From Bathymodiolus brooksi (Eukaryota > Mollusca > Bivalvia > Mytilida > Modiolidae): a stretch of 64,000 nt of DNA. Positions within the stretch are counted from its first letter, which is position 1. Every line of letters begins with the position of its first letter. The translations under genes and the position numbers were made by a program. The notes under the pieces are model-generated. The model searched no databases. It had not been told where the DNA came from and saw only the letters and a program-made list of their open reading frames with translations. Of the stretch, positions 13,948 through 26,400 are shown in pieces. The stretch is from assembly GCA_963680875.1 (NCBI GenBank), contig OY804577.1, positions 108,511,906-108,575,905 of the forward strand, written 5' to 3'.

Positions 13948-16900
13948 ATGTATCGTTACCAAGCCTGTAACAAGCCAGGAAAGTCATCAGTCATGTATTT
14001 GTGTGTTAGAGGTATCGTTACCATGCCTGTAACAAACCAGGAAAGTCATCAGTCATGTATTTGTGTGTTAGAGGTATCGTTACCATGCCTGTAGCAAGCC
14101 AGGAAAGTCATCAGTCATGTATTTGCTTGTTAGAGGTATCGTTACCATGCCTGTAACAAGTCAGGAATGTCATCAGTCATGTATTTGTGTGTTAGGGGTA
14201 TCGTTACCAAGCCTGTAACAAGCCAGGAAAGTCATCAGTCATGTATTTGTTTGTTAGAGGTATCGTTACCATGCCTGTAACAAGCCAGGAAAGTCATCAG
14301 TCATGTATTTGTTTGTTAGAGGTATCGTTACCATGCCTGTAACAAGCCAGGAAAGTCATCAGTCATGTATTTGTATGTTAGGGGTATCGTTGCCAAGCCT
14401 GTAACAAGCCAGGAAAGTCATCAGTCATGTATTTGTGTGTTAGGGGTATCGTTACCATGCCTGTAACAAGCCAGGAAAGTCATCAGTCATGTATTTGTGT
14501 GTTAGGGGTATCGTTACCATGCCTGTAACAAGCCAGGAAAGTCACCAGTCATGTATTTGTTTGTTAGAGGTATCGTTACCATGCCTGTAACAAGCCAGGA
14601 AAGTCATCAGTCATGTATTTGTGTGTTAGAGGTATCGTTACCAAGCCTGTAACAAGCCAGGAAAGTCATCAGTCATGTATTTGTGTGTTAGAGGTATCGT
14701 TACCATGCCTGTAACAAACCAGGAAAGTCATCAGTCATGTATTTGTGTGTTAGAGGTATCGTTACCATGCCTGTAACAAGCCAGGAAAGTCATCAGTCAT
14801 GTATTTGTGTGTTAGAGGTATCGTTACCATGCCTGTAACAAACCAGGAAAGTCATCAGTCATGTATTTGTGTGTTAGAGGTATCGTTACCATGCTTGTAA
14901 CAAGCCAGGAAAGTCATCAGTCATGTATTTGTGTGTTAGGGGTATCGTTACCATGCCTGTAACAAGCCAGGAAAGTCATCAGTCATGTATTTGTGTGTTA
15001 GGGGTATCGTTACCATGCCTGTAACAAGCCAGGAAAGTCACCAGTCATGTATTTGTTTGTTAGAGGTATCGTTACCATGCCTGTAACAAGCCAGGAAAGT
15101 CATCAGTCATGTATTTGTGTGTTAGAGGTATCGTTACCAAGCCTGTAACAAGCCAGGAAAGTCATCAGTCATGTATTTGTGTGTTAGAGGTATCGTTACC
15201 ATGCCTGTAACAAACCAGGAAAGTCATCAGTCATGTATTTGTGTGTTAGAGGTATCGTTACCATGCCTGTAACAAGCCAGGAAAGTCATCAGTCATGTAT
15301 TTGTGTGTTAGAGGTATCGTTACCATGCCTGTAACAAACCAGGAAAGTCATCAGTCATGTATTTGTGTGTTAGAGGTATCGTTACCAAGCCTGTAACAAG
15401 CCAGGAAAGTCATCAGTCATGTATTTGTGCGTTAGAGGTATCGTTACCATGCCTGTAACAAACCAGGAAAGTCATCAGTCATGTATTTGTGTGTTAGAGG
15501 TATAATTACCATGCCTGTAACAAGCCAGGAAAGTCATCAGTCATGTATTTGTTTGTTAGAGGTATCGTTACCATGCCTGTAACAAGCCAGGAATGTCATC
15601 AGTCATGTATTTGTGTGTTAGGGGTATCGTTACCAAGCCTGTAACAAGCCAGGAAAGTCATCAGTCATGTATTTGTTTGTTAGAGGTATCGATACTATGC
15701 CTGTAACAAGCCAGGAAAGTCATCAGTCATGTATTTGTTTGTTAGAGGTATCGTTACCAAGCCTGTAACAAGCCAGGAAAGTCATCAGTCATGTATTTGT
15801 GTGTTAGAGGTATCGTTACCATGCCTGTAACAAGCCAGGAAAGTCATCAGTCATGTATTTGTTTGTTAGAGGTATCGTTACCAAGCCTGTAACAAGCCAG
15901 GAAAGTCATCAGTCATGTATTTGTGTGTTAGGGGTATCGTTACCATGCCTGTAACAAGCCAGGAAAGTCATCAGTCATGTATTTGTGTGTTAGGGGTATC
16001 GTTACCATGCCTGTAACAAGCCAGGAAAGTCATCAGTCATGTATTTGTTTGTTAGGGGTATCGTTACCAAGCCTGTAACAAGCCAGGAAAGTCATCAGTC
16101 ATGTATTTGTGTGTTAGAGGTATCGTTACCATGCCTGTAACAAACCAGGAAAGTCATCAGTCATGTATTTGTGTGTTAGGGGTATCGTTACCATGCCTGT
16201 AACAAGCCAGGAAAGTCATCAGTCATGTATTTGTGTGTTAGGGGTATCGTTACCATGCCTGTAACAAGCCAGGAAAGTCATCAGTCATGTATTTGTGTGT
16301 TAGAGGTATCGTTAACAAGCCTGTAACAAGCCAGCAAAGTCATCAGTCATGTATTTGTTTGTTAGAGGTATCGTTACCATGCCTGTAACAAACCAGGAAA
16401 GTCATCAGTCATGTATTTGTGTGTTAGAGGTATCGTTACCATGCCTGTAACAAGCCAGGAAAGTCATCAGTCATGTATTTGTTTGTTAGAGGTATCGTTA
16501 CCATGCCTGTAACAAGCCAGGAATGTCATCAGTCATGTATTTGTGTGTTAGGGGTATCGTTGCCAAACCTGTAACAAGCCAGGAAAGTCATCAGTCATGT
16601 ATTTGTTTGTTAGAGGTATCGTTACCATGCCTGTAACAAGCCAGGAAAGTCATCAGTCATGTATTTGTTTGTTAGAGGTATCGTTACCAAGCCTGTAACA
16701 AGCCAGGAAAGTCATCAGTCATGTATTTGTTTGTTAGGGGTATCGTTACCATGCCTGCAACAAGCCAGGAAAGTCATCAGTCATGTATTTGTGTGTTAGG
16801 GGTATCGTTACCATGCCTGTAACAAGCCAGGAAAGTCATCAGTCATGTATTTGTTTGTTAGAGGTATCGTTACCATGCCTGTAACAAGCCAGGAAAGTCA

Positions 16901-17831
16901 TCATTCATGTATTTGTTTGTTAGAGGTATCGTTACCAAGCCTGTAACAAGCCAGGAAAGTCATCAGTCATGTATTTGTGTGTTAGAGGTATCGTTACCAT
17001 GCCTGTAACAAGCCAGGAAAGTCATCAGTCATGTATTTGTTTGTTAGAGGTATCGTTACCAAGCCTGTAACAAGCCAGGAAAGTCATCAGTCATGTATTT
17101 GTTTGTTAGGGGTATCGTTACCATGCCTGTAACAAGCCAGGAAAGTCATCAGTCATGTATTTGTGTGTTAGGGGTATCGTTACCATGCCTGTAACAAGCC
17201 AGGAAAGTCATCAGTCATGTATTTGTTTGTTAGGGGTATCGTTACCAAGCCTGTAACAAGCCAGGAAAGTCATCAGTCATGTATTTGTGTGTTAGAGGTA
17301 TCGTTACCATGCCTGTAACAAACCAGGAAAGTCATCAGTCATGTATTTGTGTGTTAGAGGTATCGTTACCAAGCCTGTAACAAGCCAGGAAAGTCATCAG
17401 TCATGTATTTGTGTGTTAGAGGTATCGTTACCATGCCTGTAACAAGCCAGGAAAGTCATCAGTCATGTATTTGTGTGTTAGAGGTATCGTTACCAAGCCT
17501 GTAACAAGCCAGGAAAGTCATCAGTCATGTATTTGTGTGTTAGAGGTATCGTTCCCAAGCCTGTAACAAGCCAGGAAAGTCATCAGTCATGTATTTGTGT
17601 GTTAGAGGTATCGTTACCATGCCTGTAACAAGCCAGGAAAGTCATCAGTCATGTATTTGTGTGTTAGAGGTATCGTTACTAAGCCTGTAACAAGCCAGGA
17701 AAGTCATCAGTCATGTATTTGTGTGTTAGGGGTATCGTTACCATGCCTGTAACAAGCCAGGAAAGTCATCAGTCATGTATTTGTGTGTTAGAGGTATCGT
17801 TACCAAACCTGTAACAAGCCAGGAATGTCAT

Positions 17832-20805
17832 CGGTCATGTATTTGTGTGTTAGGGGTATCGTTACCATGCCTGTAACAAGTCAGGAAAGTCATCAGTCTT
17901 GTATTTGTGTGTTAGGGGTATCGTTACCATGCCTGTAACAAGCCAGGAAAGTCATCAGTCATGTATTTGTGTGTTAGAGGTATCGTTACTAAGCCTGTAA
18001 CAAGCCAGGAATGTCATCAGTCATGTATTTGTGTGTTAGGGGTATCGTTACCAAGCCTGTAACAAGCCAGGAAAGTCATCAGTCATGTATTTGTGTGTTA
18101 GAGGTATCGTTACCATGCCTGTAACAAGCCAGGAAAGTCATCAGTCATGTATTTGTGTGTTAGGGGTATCGTTACCATGCCTGTAACAAGCCAGGAAAGT
18201 CATCAGTCATGTATTTGTTTGTTAGAGGTATCGTTACCATGCCTGTAACAAGCCAGGAAAGTCATCAGTCATGTATTTGTTTGTTAGAGGTATCGTTACC
18301 ATGCCTGTAACAAGCCAGGAAAGTCATCAGTCATGTATTTGTTTGTTAGAGGTATCGTTACCAAGCCTGTAACAAGCCAGGAAAGTCATCAGTCATGTAT
18401 TTGTTTGTTAGGGGTATCGTTACCATGCCTGTAACAAGCCAGGAAAGTCATCAGTCATGTATTTGTGTGTTAGGGGTATCGTTACCATGCCTGTAACAAG
18501 CCAGGAAAGTCATCAGTCATGTATTTGTTTGTTAGGGGTATCGTTACCAAGCCTGTAACAAGCCAGGAAAGTCATCAGTCATGTATTTGTGTGTTAGAGG
18601 TATCGTTACCATGCCTGTAACAAACCAGGAAAGTCATCAGTCATGTATTTGTGTGTTAGAGGTATCGTTACCAAGCCTGTAACAAGCCAGGAAAGTCATC
18701 AGTCATGTATTTGTGTGTTAGAGGTATCGTTACCATGCCTGTAACAAACCAGGAAAGTCATCAGTCATGTATTTGTGTGTTAGAGGTATCGTTACCAAGC
18801 CTGTAACAAGCCAGGAAAGTCATCAGTCATGTATTTGTGTGTTAGAGGTATCGTTACCATGCCTGTAACAAGCCAGGAAAGTCATCAGTCATGTATTTGT
18901 GTGTTAGAGGTATCGTTACCAAGCCTGTAACAAGCCAGGAAAGTCATCAGTCATGTATTTGTGTGTTAGAGGTATCGTTCCCAAGCCTGTAACAAGCCAG
19001 GAAAGTCATCAGTCATGTATTTGTGTGTTAGAGGTATCGTTACCATGCCTGTAACAAGCCAGGAAAGTCATCAGTCATGTATTTGTGTGTTAGAGGTATC
19101 GTTACTAAGCCTGTAACAAGCCAGGAAAGTCATCAGTCATGTATTTGTGTGTTAGGGGTATCGTTACCATGCCTGTAACAAGCCAGGAAAGTCATCAGTC
19201 ATGTATTTGTGTGTTAGAGGTATCGTTACCAAACCTGTAACAAGCCAGGAATGTCATCGGTCATGTATTTGTGTGTTAGGGGTATCGTTACCATGCCTGT
19301 AACAAGTCAGGAAAGTCATCAGTCATGTATTTGTGTGTTAGGGGTATCGTTACCATGCCTGTAACAAGCCAGGAAAGTCATCAGTCATGTATTTGTGTGT
19401 TAGAGGTATCGTTACTAAGCCTGTAACAAGCCAGGAATGTCATAAGTCATGTATTTGTGTGTTAGGGGTATCGTTACCATGCCTGTAACAAGCCAGGAAA
19501 GTCATCAGTCATGTATTTGTGTGTTAGAGGTATCGTTACCATGCCTGTAACAAGCCAGAAAAGTCATCAGTCATGTATTTGTGTGTTAGGGGTATCGTTA
19601 CCATGCCTGTAACAAGCCAGGAAAGTCATCAGTCATGTATTTGTTTGTTAGAGGTATCGTTACCATGCCTGTAACAAGCCAGGAAAGTCATCAGTCATGT
19701 ATTTGTTTGTTAGAGGTATCGTTACCAAGCCTGTAACAAGCCAGGAAAGTCATCAGTCATGTATTTGTTTGTTAGGGGTATCGTTACCATGCCTGTAACA
19801 AGCCAGGAAAGTCATCAGTCATGTATTTGTGTGTTAGGGGTATCGTTACCATGCCTGTAACAAGCCAGGAAAGTCATCAGTCATGTATTTGTTTGTTAGG
19901 GGTATCGTTACCAAGCCTGTAACAAGCCAGGAAAGTCATCAGTCATGTATTTGTGTGTTAGAGGTATCGTTACCATGCCTGTAACAAACCAGGAAAGTCA
20001 TCAGTCATGTATTTGTGTGTTAGAGGTATCGTTACCAAGCCTGTAACAAGCCAGGAAAGTCATCAGTCATGTATTTGTGTGTTAGAGGTATCGTTACCAT
20101 GCCTGTAACAAACCAGGAAAGTCATCAGTCATGTATTTGTGTGTTAGAGGTATCGTTACCAAGCCTGTAACAAGCCAGGAAAGTCATCAGTCATGTATTT
20201 GTGTGTTAGAGGTATCGTTACCATGCCTGTAACAAGCCAGGAAAGTCATCAGTCATGTATTTGTGTGTTAGAGGTATCGTTACCAAGCCTGTAACAAGCC
20301 AGGAAAGTCATCAGTCATGTATTTGTGTGTTAGAGGTATCGTTCCCAAGCCTGTAACAAGCCAGGAAAGTCATCAGTCATGTATTTGTGTGTTAGAGGTA
20401 TCGTTACCATGCCTGTAACAAGCCAGGAAAGTCATCAGTCATGTATTTGTGTGTTAGAGGTATCGTTACTAAGCCTGTAACAAGCCAGGAAAGTCATCAG
20501 TCATGTATTTGTGTGTTAGGGGTATCGTTACCATGCCTGTAACAAGCCAGGAAAGTCATCAGTCATGTATTTGTGTGTTAGAGGTATCGTTACCAAACCT
20601 GTAACAAGCCAGGAATGTCATCGGTCATGTATTTGTGTGTTAGGGGTATCGTTACCATGCCTGTAACAAGTCAGGAAAGTCATCAGTCATGTATTTGTGT
20701 GTTAGGGGTATCGTTACCATGCCTGTAACAAGCCAGGAAAGTCATCAGTCATGTATTTGTGTGTTAGAGGTATCGTTACTAAGCCTGTAACAAGCCAGGA
20801 ATGTC
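17832..20805. repeat. Higher-order repeats of 22-23 monomers
   Basis: CATCGGTC variants at 17832, 19258 and 20622 are spaced 1426 and 1364 bp apart (23 and 22 monomers). CATAAGTC variants at 19441 and 20805 are again 1364 bp apart. This is the most homogeneous and apparently youngest part of the array. Confidence 0.85.
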
Positions 20806-22366
20806 ATAAGTCATGTATTTGTGTGTTAGGGGTATCGTTACCATGCCTGTAACAAGCCAGGAAAGTCATCAGTCATGTATTTGTGTGTTAGAGGTATCGT
20901 TACCATGCCTGTAACAAGCCAGAAAAGTCATCAGTCATGTATTTGTGTGTTAGGGGTATCGTTACCATGCCTGTAACAAGCCAGGAAAGTCATCAGTCAT
21001 GTATTTGTTTGTTAGAGGTATCGTTACCATGCCTGTAACAAGCCAGGAAAGTCATCAGTCATGTATTTGTTTGTTAGAGGTATCGTTACCAAGCCTGTAA
21101 CAAGTCAGGAAAGTCATCAGTCATGTATTTGTGTGTTAGAGGTATCGTTACCATGCCTGTAACAAGCCAGGAAAGTCATCAGTCATGTATTTGTTTGTTA
21201 GAGGTATCGTTACCAAGCCTGTAACAAGCCAGGAAAGTCATCAGTCATGTATTTGTTTGTTAGGGGTATCGTTACCATGCCTGTAACAAGCCAGGAAAGT
21301 CATCAGTCATGTATTTGTGTGTTAGGGGTATCGTTACCATGCCTGTAACAAGCCAGGAAAGTCATCAGTCATGTATTTGTTTGTTAGGGGTATCGTTACC
21401 AAGCCTGTAACAAGCCAGGAAAGTCATCAGTCATGTATTTGTGTGTTAGAGGTATCGTTACCATGCCTGTAACAAACCAGGAAAGTCATCAGTCATGTAT
21501 TTGTGTGTTAGAGGTATCGTTACCAAGCCTGTAACAAGCCAGGAAAGTCATCAGTCATGTATTTGTGTGTTAGAGGTATCGTTACCATGCCTGTAACAAG
21601 CCAGGAAAGTCATCAGTCATGTATTTGTGTGTTAGAGGTATCGTTACCAAGCCTGTAACAAGCCAGGAAAGTCATCAGTCATGTATTTGTGTGTTAGAGG
21701 TATCGTTCCCAAGCCTGTAACAAGCCAGGAAAGTCATCAGTCATGTATTTGTGTGTTAGAGGTATCGTTACCATGCCTGTAACAAGCCAGGAAAGTCATC
21801 AGTCATGTATTTGTGTGTTAGAGGTATCGTTACTAAGCCTGTAACAAGCCAGGAAAGTCATCAGTCATGTATTTGTGTGTTAGGGGTATCGTTACCATGC
21901 CTTTAACAAGCCAGGAAAGTCATCAGTCATGTATTTGTGTGTTAGAGGTATCGTTACTAAGCCTGTAACAAGCCAGGAATGTCATCAGTCATGTATTTGT
22001 GTGTTAGGGGTATCGTTACCAAGCCTGTAACAAGCCAGGAAAGTCATCAGTCATGTATTTGTGTGTTAGAGGTATCGTTACCATGCCTGTAACAAGCCAG
22101 GAAAGTCATCAGTCATGTATTTGTGTGTTAGAGGTATCGTTCCCAAGCCTGTAACAAGCCAGGAAAGTCATCAGTCATGTATTTGTGTGTTAGAGGTATC
22201 GTTACCATGCCTGTAACAAGCCAAGAAAGTCATCAATCATATATTTGTGTGTTAGAGGTATCGTTCCCAAGCCTGTAACAAGCCAGGAAAGTCATCAGTC
22301 ATGTATGTTTTTTTAACTCTTACGACAGAGTGGTATTTTATGTTTTTCATTTTATTATTACGGTTG

Positions 22367-22600
22367 GTTGATTTGTGGTGCTTAACGCCACTTTCAACAA
22401 TATTTCAGTTACATCGTGGCGGCAAGTTTAATTGGTGAAGAAAATCGGAGTATCCGGAGAAATTCACAGACCTATCACATAATGTTGTATTGAGTACACA
22501 TCGCCATGCACGGGTTTCGAACTCACAACTTTAGCGGTGATAGACACTGATTGCACAAGTAGTTGTAAATCCAACTAACATACGATCATGACCACGACGG
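22367..22600 (-). mobile_element. tRNA-derived SINE copy (minus orientation)
   Basis: Reading the minus strand gives a tRNA-like head with a B-box-like GTTCGAAAC (complement of 22512-22522), the conserved core around GGTTTTCTCC in diverged form, and a 3' part ending in GTTAAGCACC. On the plus strand the same 3' end reads GGTGCTTAACGCCACTTTCA. It lies about 60 bp from the end of the 62-bp satellite. It matches seven other copies in this window. Confidence 0.85.
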
Positions 22601-23185
22601 ACCCCCTTTATTATTACGCAAAACATGAAAACTTCTTATTAGTTCGAGCTAAAATTAGGTTAGGACAAATTTATGTGTTCAATCAAAATATTATATCGAA
22701 AATTGTGCATGACTCTTCTATAGTTCAAATGGCTAGACTTGACTGTCACGTAAACAAAACTATACCCATGTAGCATGTTTACCTCATGTAAAACATATAT
22801 TTTACAGACAAGCACTATAGTAAATTTTGAACCTTGTAAGAATGTGACATTTCACCTATATGTTGACAGTCATCAATTTATGATTATTATTTATCTGCAC
22901 CTTTAACAAACTTAGACTTTGAACAGTTCAGTGACCCTCCACATTTTGTTTCCATTGACGTTGTAAATTGCCGCTCCCTTCATTGAAAAAAACCAACATA
23001 TATTTGATATGGAGTAAAGTAAATAGCTGCTTTGGCTATCTCAACTATATACTTGAATAATGAAAGCTATTTATAATGTCCGACATAACATTGCTTATTA
23101 CGTTTGATTGAAAAGTGACTTAGATATGATAATAGCCATATACGTGGCTCCTTCTTTATCTAGGATTTTTTTTAAATGGTTTGGT
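22601..23185. other. AT-rich non-coding stretch
   Basis: About 585 bp with no recognisable gene. The only open frame (61 codons from 22588) starts in the SINE head and has no family-like features. Confidence 0.6.
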
Positions 23186-23250
23186 TTTCCAATGTTTTGA
23201 CTATGAGCGAACATGATGAATGTTATTTCAGAAAAGCGTCGTGTGCACTA
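23186..23250 (+). repeat. Dispersed repeat B, partial copy
   Basis: Contains GGTTTTCCAATGTTTTGACT, GAGCGAACATGATGAATG and CAGAAAAGCGTCGTGTGCAC. These align with repeat B at 28800-29420, 32455-32570 and 59190-59320. Here the segment is present once, without amplification. Confidence 0.75.
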
Positions 23251-23361
23251 TGTTAGATAATGCCATTCCCCTACAATATAGAACACAAAACAACATTGAC
23301 AACATAATTTTATTATGTAATATTGAAATATTGCTATATTACGTAAATTATATTAAAGTGG

Positions 23362-23616
23362 TTTGGTTTGGTTTATGGTGTTTAACGCCACTTTCAACAC
23401 TATTTCAGCTACATCGTGGCAGTCAGTTTTATTGGTGGAGGAAACAGGAGTACCCTGAGAAAACCACCGACCTGTCGTAACCCACTGACAAACTTTATCA
23501 AATAATGTTGTATCGCCTGCGTGGGATTCGAACTCTCAACGTTAGTGGTGATAGGTACTGATTGCATATGTAGTTGTAAATCTAACTACCATACGATCAC
23601 AACCAAGACGGTCTCT
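23362..23616 (-). mobile_element. tRNA-derived SINE copy, near full length (minus)
   Basis: The plus strand starts GGTTTATGGTGTTTAACGCC and runs through the core (GGAGGAAACAGGAGTACCC) to the head. The complement of 23523-23533 is a B box (GTTCGAATCCC) and the complement of TAACTACCATACGATCAC carries the A-box region. This is one of the best-preserved copies. Confidence 0.9.
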
Positions 23617-24180
23617 AAATTAAAGTGTAATACTATAGAGAGTAATTAACCCTTAATATAATATACAATGGAAATCACACACAAACACGGACGTCGGTCT
23701 GTGTGCGTTCCTGTTACCTACACATAGTGAGTTGTTGTTGTGCAATGCTAAATAAGCAATTTGTTAGCTATTATCATGGCGCGAACAGGTTAAATGCGGA
23801 AAGATGCTAATGATGTCCACTTTGTAATAGACCAACACAAATTCACTGAAACAACGGTCAGCGGATGGGCATGTCGACCCACTCGGACAAATTATCCTGA
23901 TTCCGAGCTAACCAGTCTTTGCTCATATCCTTTAATACTGCCTTCTTAGTGGAGGAAGCATGACATATCAATTGTATAGTCTTTGCTGGAGATGAGCGCG
24001 CTAACCATTATTACACCTGAGAACTATCTTATTCAAAACGCTCTGTATTTTGATAAATTCATAAACTGCTTAAATTAGGTCTATATCTATTGTAAACTAT
24101 AACACATAGAATCCACGAGCGGAATTTTAGGAACGTATTTATTTCTTAACCAAAGGATATACGAAGTTGAATTATGATTG
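23617..24180. other. Non-coding stretch
   Basis: About 560 bp with no coding or repeat signature that I recognise. It is AT-rich with scattered stop codons. Confidence 0.5.
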
Positions 24181-24300
24181 TTTGTTGCTTGGCAATTACA
24201 ACATCGATTTTGCCTTTGTTTCTATGATTTTTCGATTGGATTTGGGAATTACTCCGACAGTGGGGTGTTTTTTTTTTTTCCCATTTTATGGTACATATTA
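24180..24300 (+). repeat. Dispersed repeat A, 3' portion only
   Basis: ATCGATTTTGCC, TTTTTCGATTGGATTTGGGA and TCCGACAGTGGGGTG align with the part of repeat A that follows the satellite-homologous segment at 30480-30540 and 59755-59850. The satellite-like unit itself is not preserved here. Confidence 0.7.
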
Positions 24301-24369
24301 AGGTAAAATCAATCACCGGTCAAACAATTGTCCTGCATCTATCACTCATTTCCGACGGAAAAAAGGGGT

Positions 24370-24575
24370 TAGGGTTATGGTGTTTAACGCAACTTTCAAC
24401 AATATTTCAATTATGTCGTGGCGGTCAGTGTTATAATTGGTGGAGGAAACCGGAGTACCCGGAGAAAACCATCAACTTGTCGCAAGTCACTGACAAACTT
24501 TATCACATAATGTATCGAGTACATCTCGTCTGAGCGGGATTCAAACTCACAACTTCAGTGGTGATAACATTTGTA
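24370..24575 (-). mobile_element. tRNA-derived SINE copy, head truncated (minus)
   Basis: The plus strand reads TTATGGTGTTTAACGCAACT, then GGAGGAAACCGGAGTACCC (the conserved core), then a B-box-like GGGATTCAAAC. The expected A-box end is missing after about 24575. Confidence 0.88.
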
Positions 24576-24784
24576 TCTGAATATGGCTGATATAAATGCT
24601 CTGGTATAATTGCATCTGGCAATATGTGTGCTTGACAAGAGATGTTTTATATCAAGTCTAAGATCTGTATCAGTGCTGTAGATGTAGAAAGAACATTTTT
24701 AGGCGGACGTTTTTGTTTTGTGTATACAGATCATATCTTGCTTTATTTAGATCTTTACGAGCTGTGTGACCATACAAGAATAAC

Positions 24785-24995
24785 ACGGCGGTCGCTACTT
24801 GTGGGGCAGCAACTATGTACCCTTCCAGAGCACCTGAGCTACTCCCAGTTTTAGTGGGGGTCGTGTTGCTCAATCGTTAGTTTTCTATGTAGTGTATTGT
24901 ATATCATTGTTGGTATTTTGTCTTTTTCCTTTGGTCATTGCACTACCTGTCCTTCGATTTACGGCTTCTAAATACCACTTTGGTATCTTCAACCC
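24785..24995 (-). repeat. Dispersed repeat C copy
   Basis: Carries CCTTCCAGAGCACCTGAGCT, GGTCGTGTTGCTCAATCG, TTAGTTTTCTATG, CTTTTTCCTTTGGTCATTGC and CTTCGATTTACGGCTTCTAA. These are the landmarks of repeat C, also seen at 55318-55700, 55780-55945 and 59385-59490. Its CTTTTTCC..GGTCATTG part corresponds to the segment amplified as the 38-bp satellite at 62053-64000. Confidence 0.8.
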
Positions 24996-24999
24996 GTTC

Positions 25000-25650
25000 C
25001 TGTGCATACACATGTTTCCAAGCCTTCAATTACACGGTGATCCATACTACTAAGGGTATTGAAAAAGTCCTAAACATTTTTATTGAGAAGACACCGCTTG
25101 TTACCAGCACCTGTGTAAAAAATGTCCTAAAAAAAAGAAGAAAGACTGTCTGTACTGACAATATTTGACAAGCACAAAAAGACGATCTGTGTCAGATCAC
25201 CTATTAATAAACACCTGATGACTTGTTGTCAACATATAACTGATTATGAATATGTGTGGGCTGATAGTGGTCTACATATATAGTTTCAATCGATCGTTTT
25301 ATATATACAAACACGTGTTGCAGGATCTCAACACTGATGACTTCAAATCTAAAAACATGCAGATTGCATCATGCAGTGCAAGTTCCACATTCTGGTTACG
25401 TTAACTGATGAACTTAACATTATCAACAACACTTCTGTGTCAACAAATGGGCCAAAATTCTTAAATTGGAAACATAACTTTAAGCTTTACTATGCCAGAC
25501 AATGGATAAAGCGTGGAAGAGACCTAGAAACTCTTTCCGAAAGGGTTAATGATGCGAGGTCGTTGATACAAATTAGAATATGAAAAAAAACCATATCGGG
25601 TAAATTGGCACTCGCGAAACATCTATCATTGAAGAACCAAATGGTGCAAA
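25000..25650. other. Non-coding stretch with one unsupported 70-codon frame
   Basis: An open frame of 70 codons (25371-25583, plus) has no recognisable domain and no splice context that I can defend. Nothing else is seen. Confidence 0.4.
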
Positions 25651-26400
25651 TACTTATGTTGTTATCCTGTAGACCCCTACGATATCGTCTTAGTATGTAA
25701 TACTTATGTTGTTATCCTGTAGGCCCCTACGATATCGTCTTAGTATGTAATACTTATGTTGTTATCCTGTAGGCCCCTACGATAACGTCTTAGTATGTAA
25801 TACTTATGTTGTTATCCTGTAGGCCCCTACGATAACGTCTTAGTATGTAATACTTATGTTGTTATCCTGTAGACCCCTACGATATCGTCTTAGTATGTAA
25901 TACTTATGTTGTTATCCTGTAGGCCCCTACGATATCGTCTTAGTATGTAATACTTATGTTGTTATCCTGTAGGCCCCTACGATAACGTCTTAGTATGTAA
26001 TACTTATGTTGTTATCCTGTAGGCCCCTACGATAACGTCTTAGTATGTAATACTTATGTTGTTATCCTGTAGACCCCTACGATAACGTCTTAGTATGTAA
26101 TACTTATGTTGTTATCCTGTAGACCCCTACGATAACGTCTTAGTATGTAATACTTATGTTGTTATCCTGTAGACCCCTACGATAACGTCTTAGTATGTAA
26201 TACTTATGTTGTTATCCTGTAGGCCCCTACGATAACGTCTTAGTATGTAATACTTATGTTGTTATCCTGTAGACCCCTACGATAACGTCTTAGTATGTAA
26301 TACTTATGTTGTTATCCTGTAGACCCCTACGATAACGTCTTAGTATGTAATACTTATGTTGTTATCCTGTAGGCCCCTACGATATCGTCTTAGAACGTAA
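25651..26400. repeat. Minisatellite, 15 x 50 bp
   Basis: Fifteen exact-length 50-bp units starting TACTTATGTTGTTATCCTGT, followed by AGACCCCTAC or AGGCCCCTAC and GATATCGTCT or GATAACGTCT. Only two sites vary (A/G and T/A), apart from a terminal change in the last unit. The two variants are shuffled among units, which suggests expansion by unequal exchange. Adjacent units are directly joined, with no spacers. Confidence 0.97.

Larger units (their letters stand above)
1..22306. repeat. 62-bp satellite array, ~360 monomers
   Basis: A continuous head-to-tail tandem array. The monomer starts with TATCGTTACC, contains CCTGTAACAAGCCAGGAAAG, and ends in GTGTGTTAGAGG. The first monomer start is at 1 and the last at 22259, a distance of exactly 359 x 62 bp, so there is no net length drift. 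Variation is confined to recurring substitutions: ACCAAG/ACCATG, TTGTGTG/TTGTTTG, TAGAGG/TAGGGG, CAAGCC/CAAACC and GGAAAG/GGAATG. The monomer is about 42% GC, richer than the flanking DNA. No long open frame crosses it. The left boundary is outside the window. The right boundary breaks inside the monomer and joins unique DNA resembling the downstream part of dispersed repeat A. It has no spacer structure, so it is not CRISPR-like. Confidence 0.97.

Noticed and set aside
1..22306. CRISPR-like array
   Set aside because: Monomers are contiguous with no unique spacers, and the genome is eukaryotic.
25371..25583. 70-codon frame with a basic stretch near RQWIKRGRDLE
   Set aside because: Too short, with no recognised family and no convincing splice sites, so a chance frame cannot be excluded.
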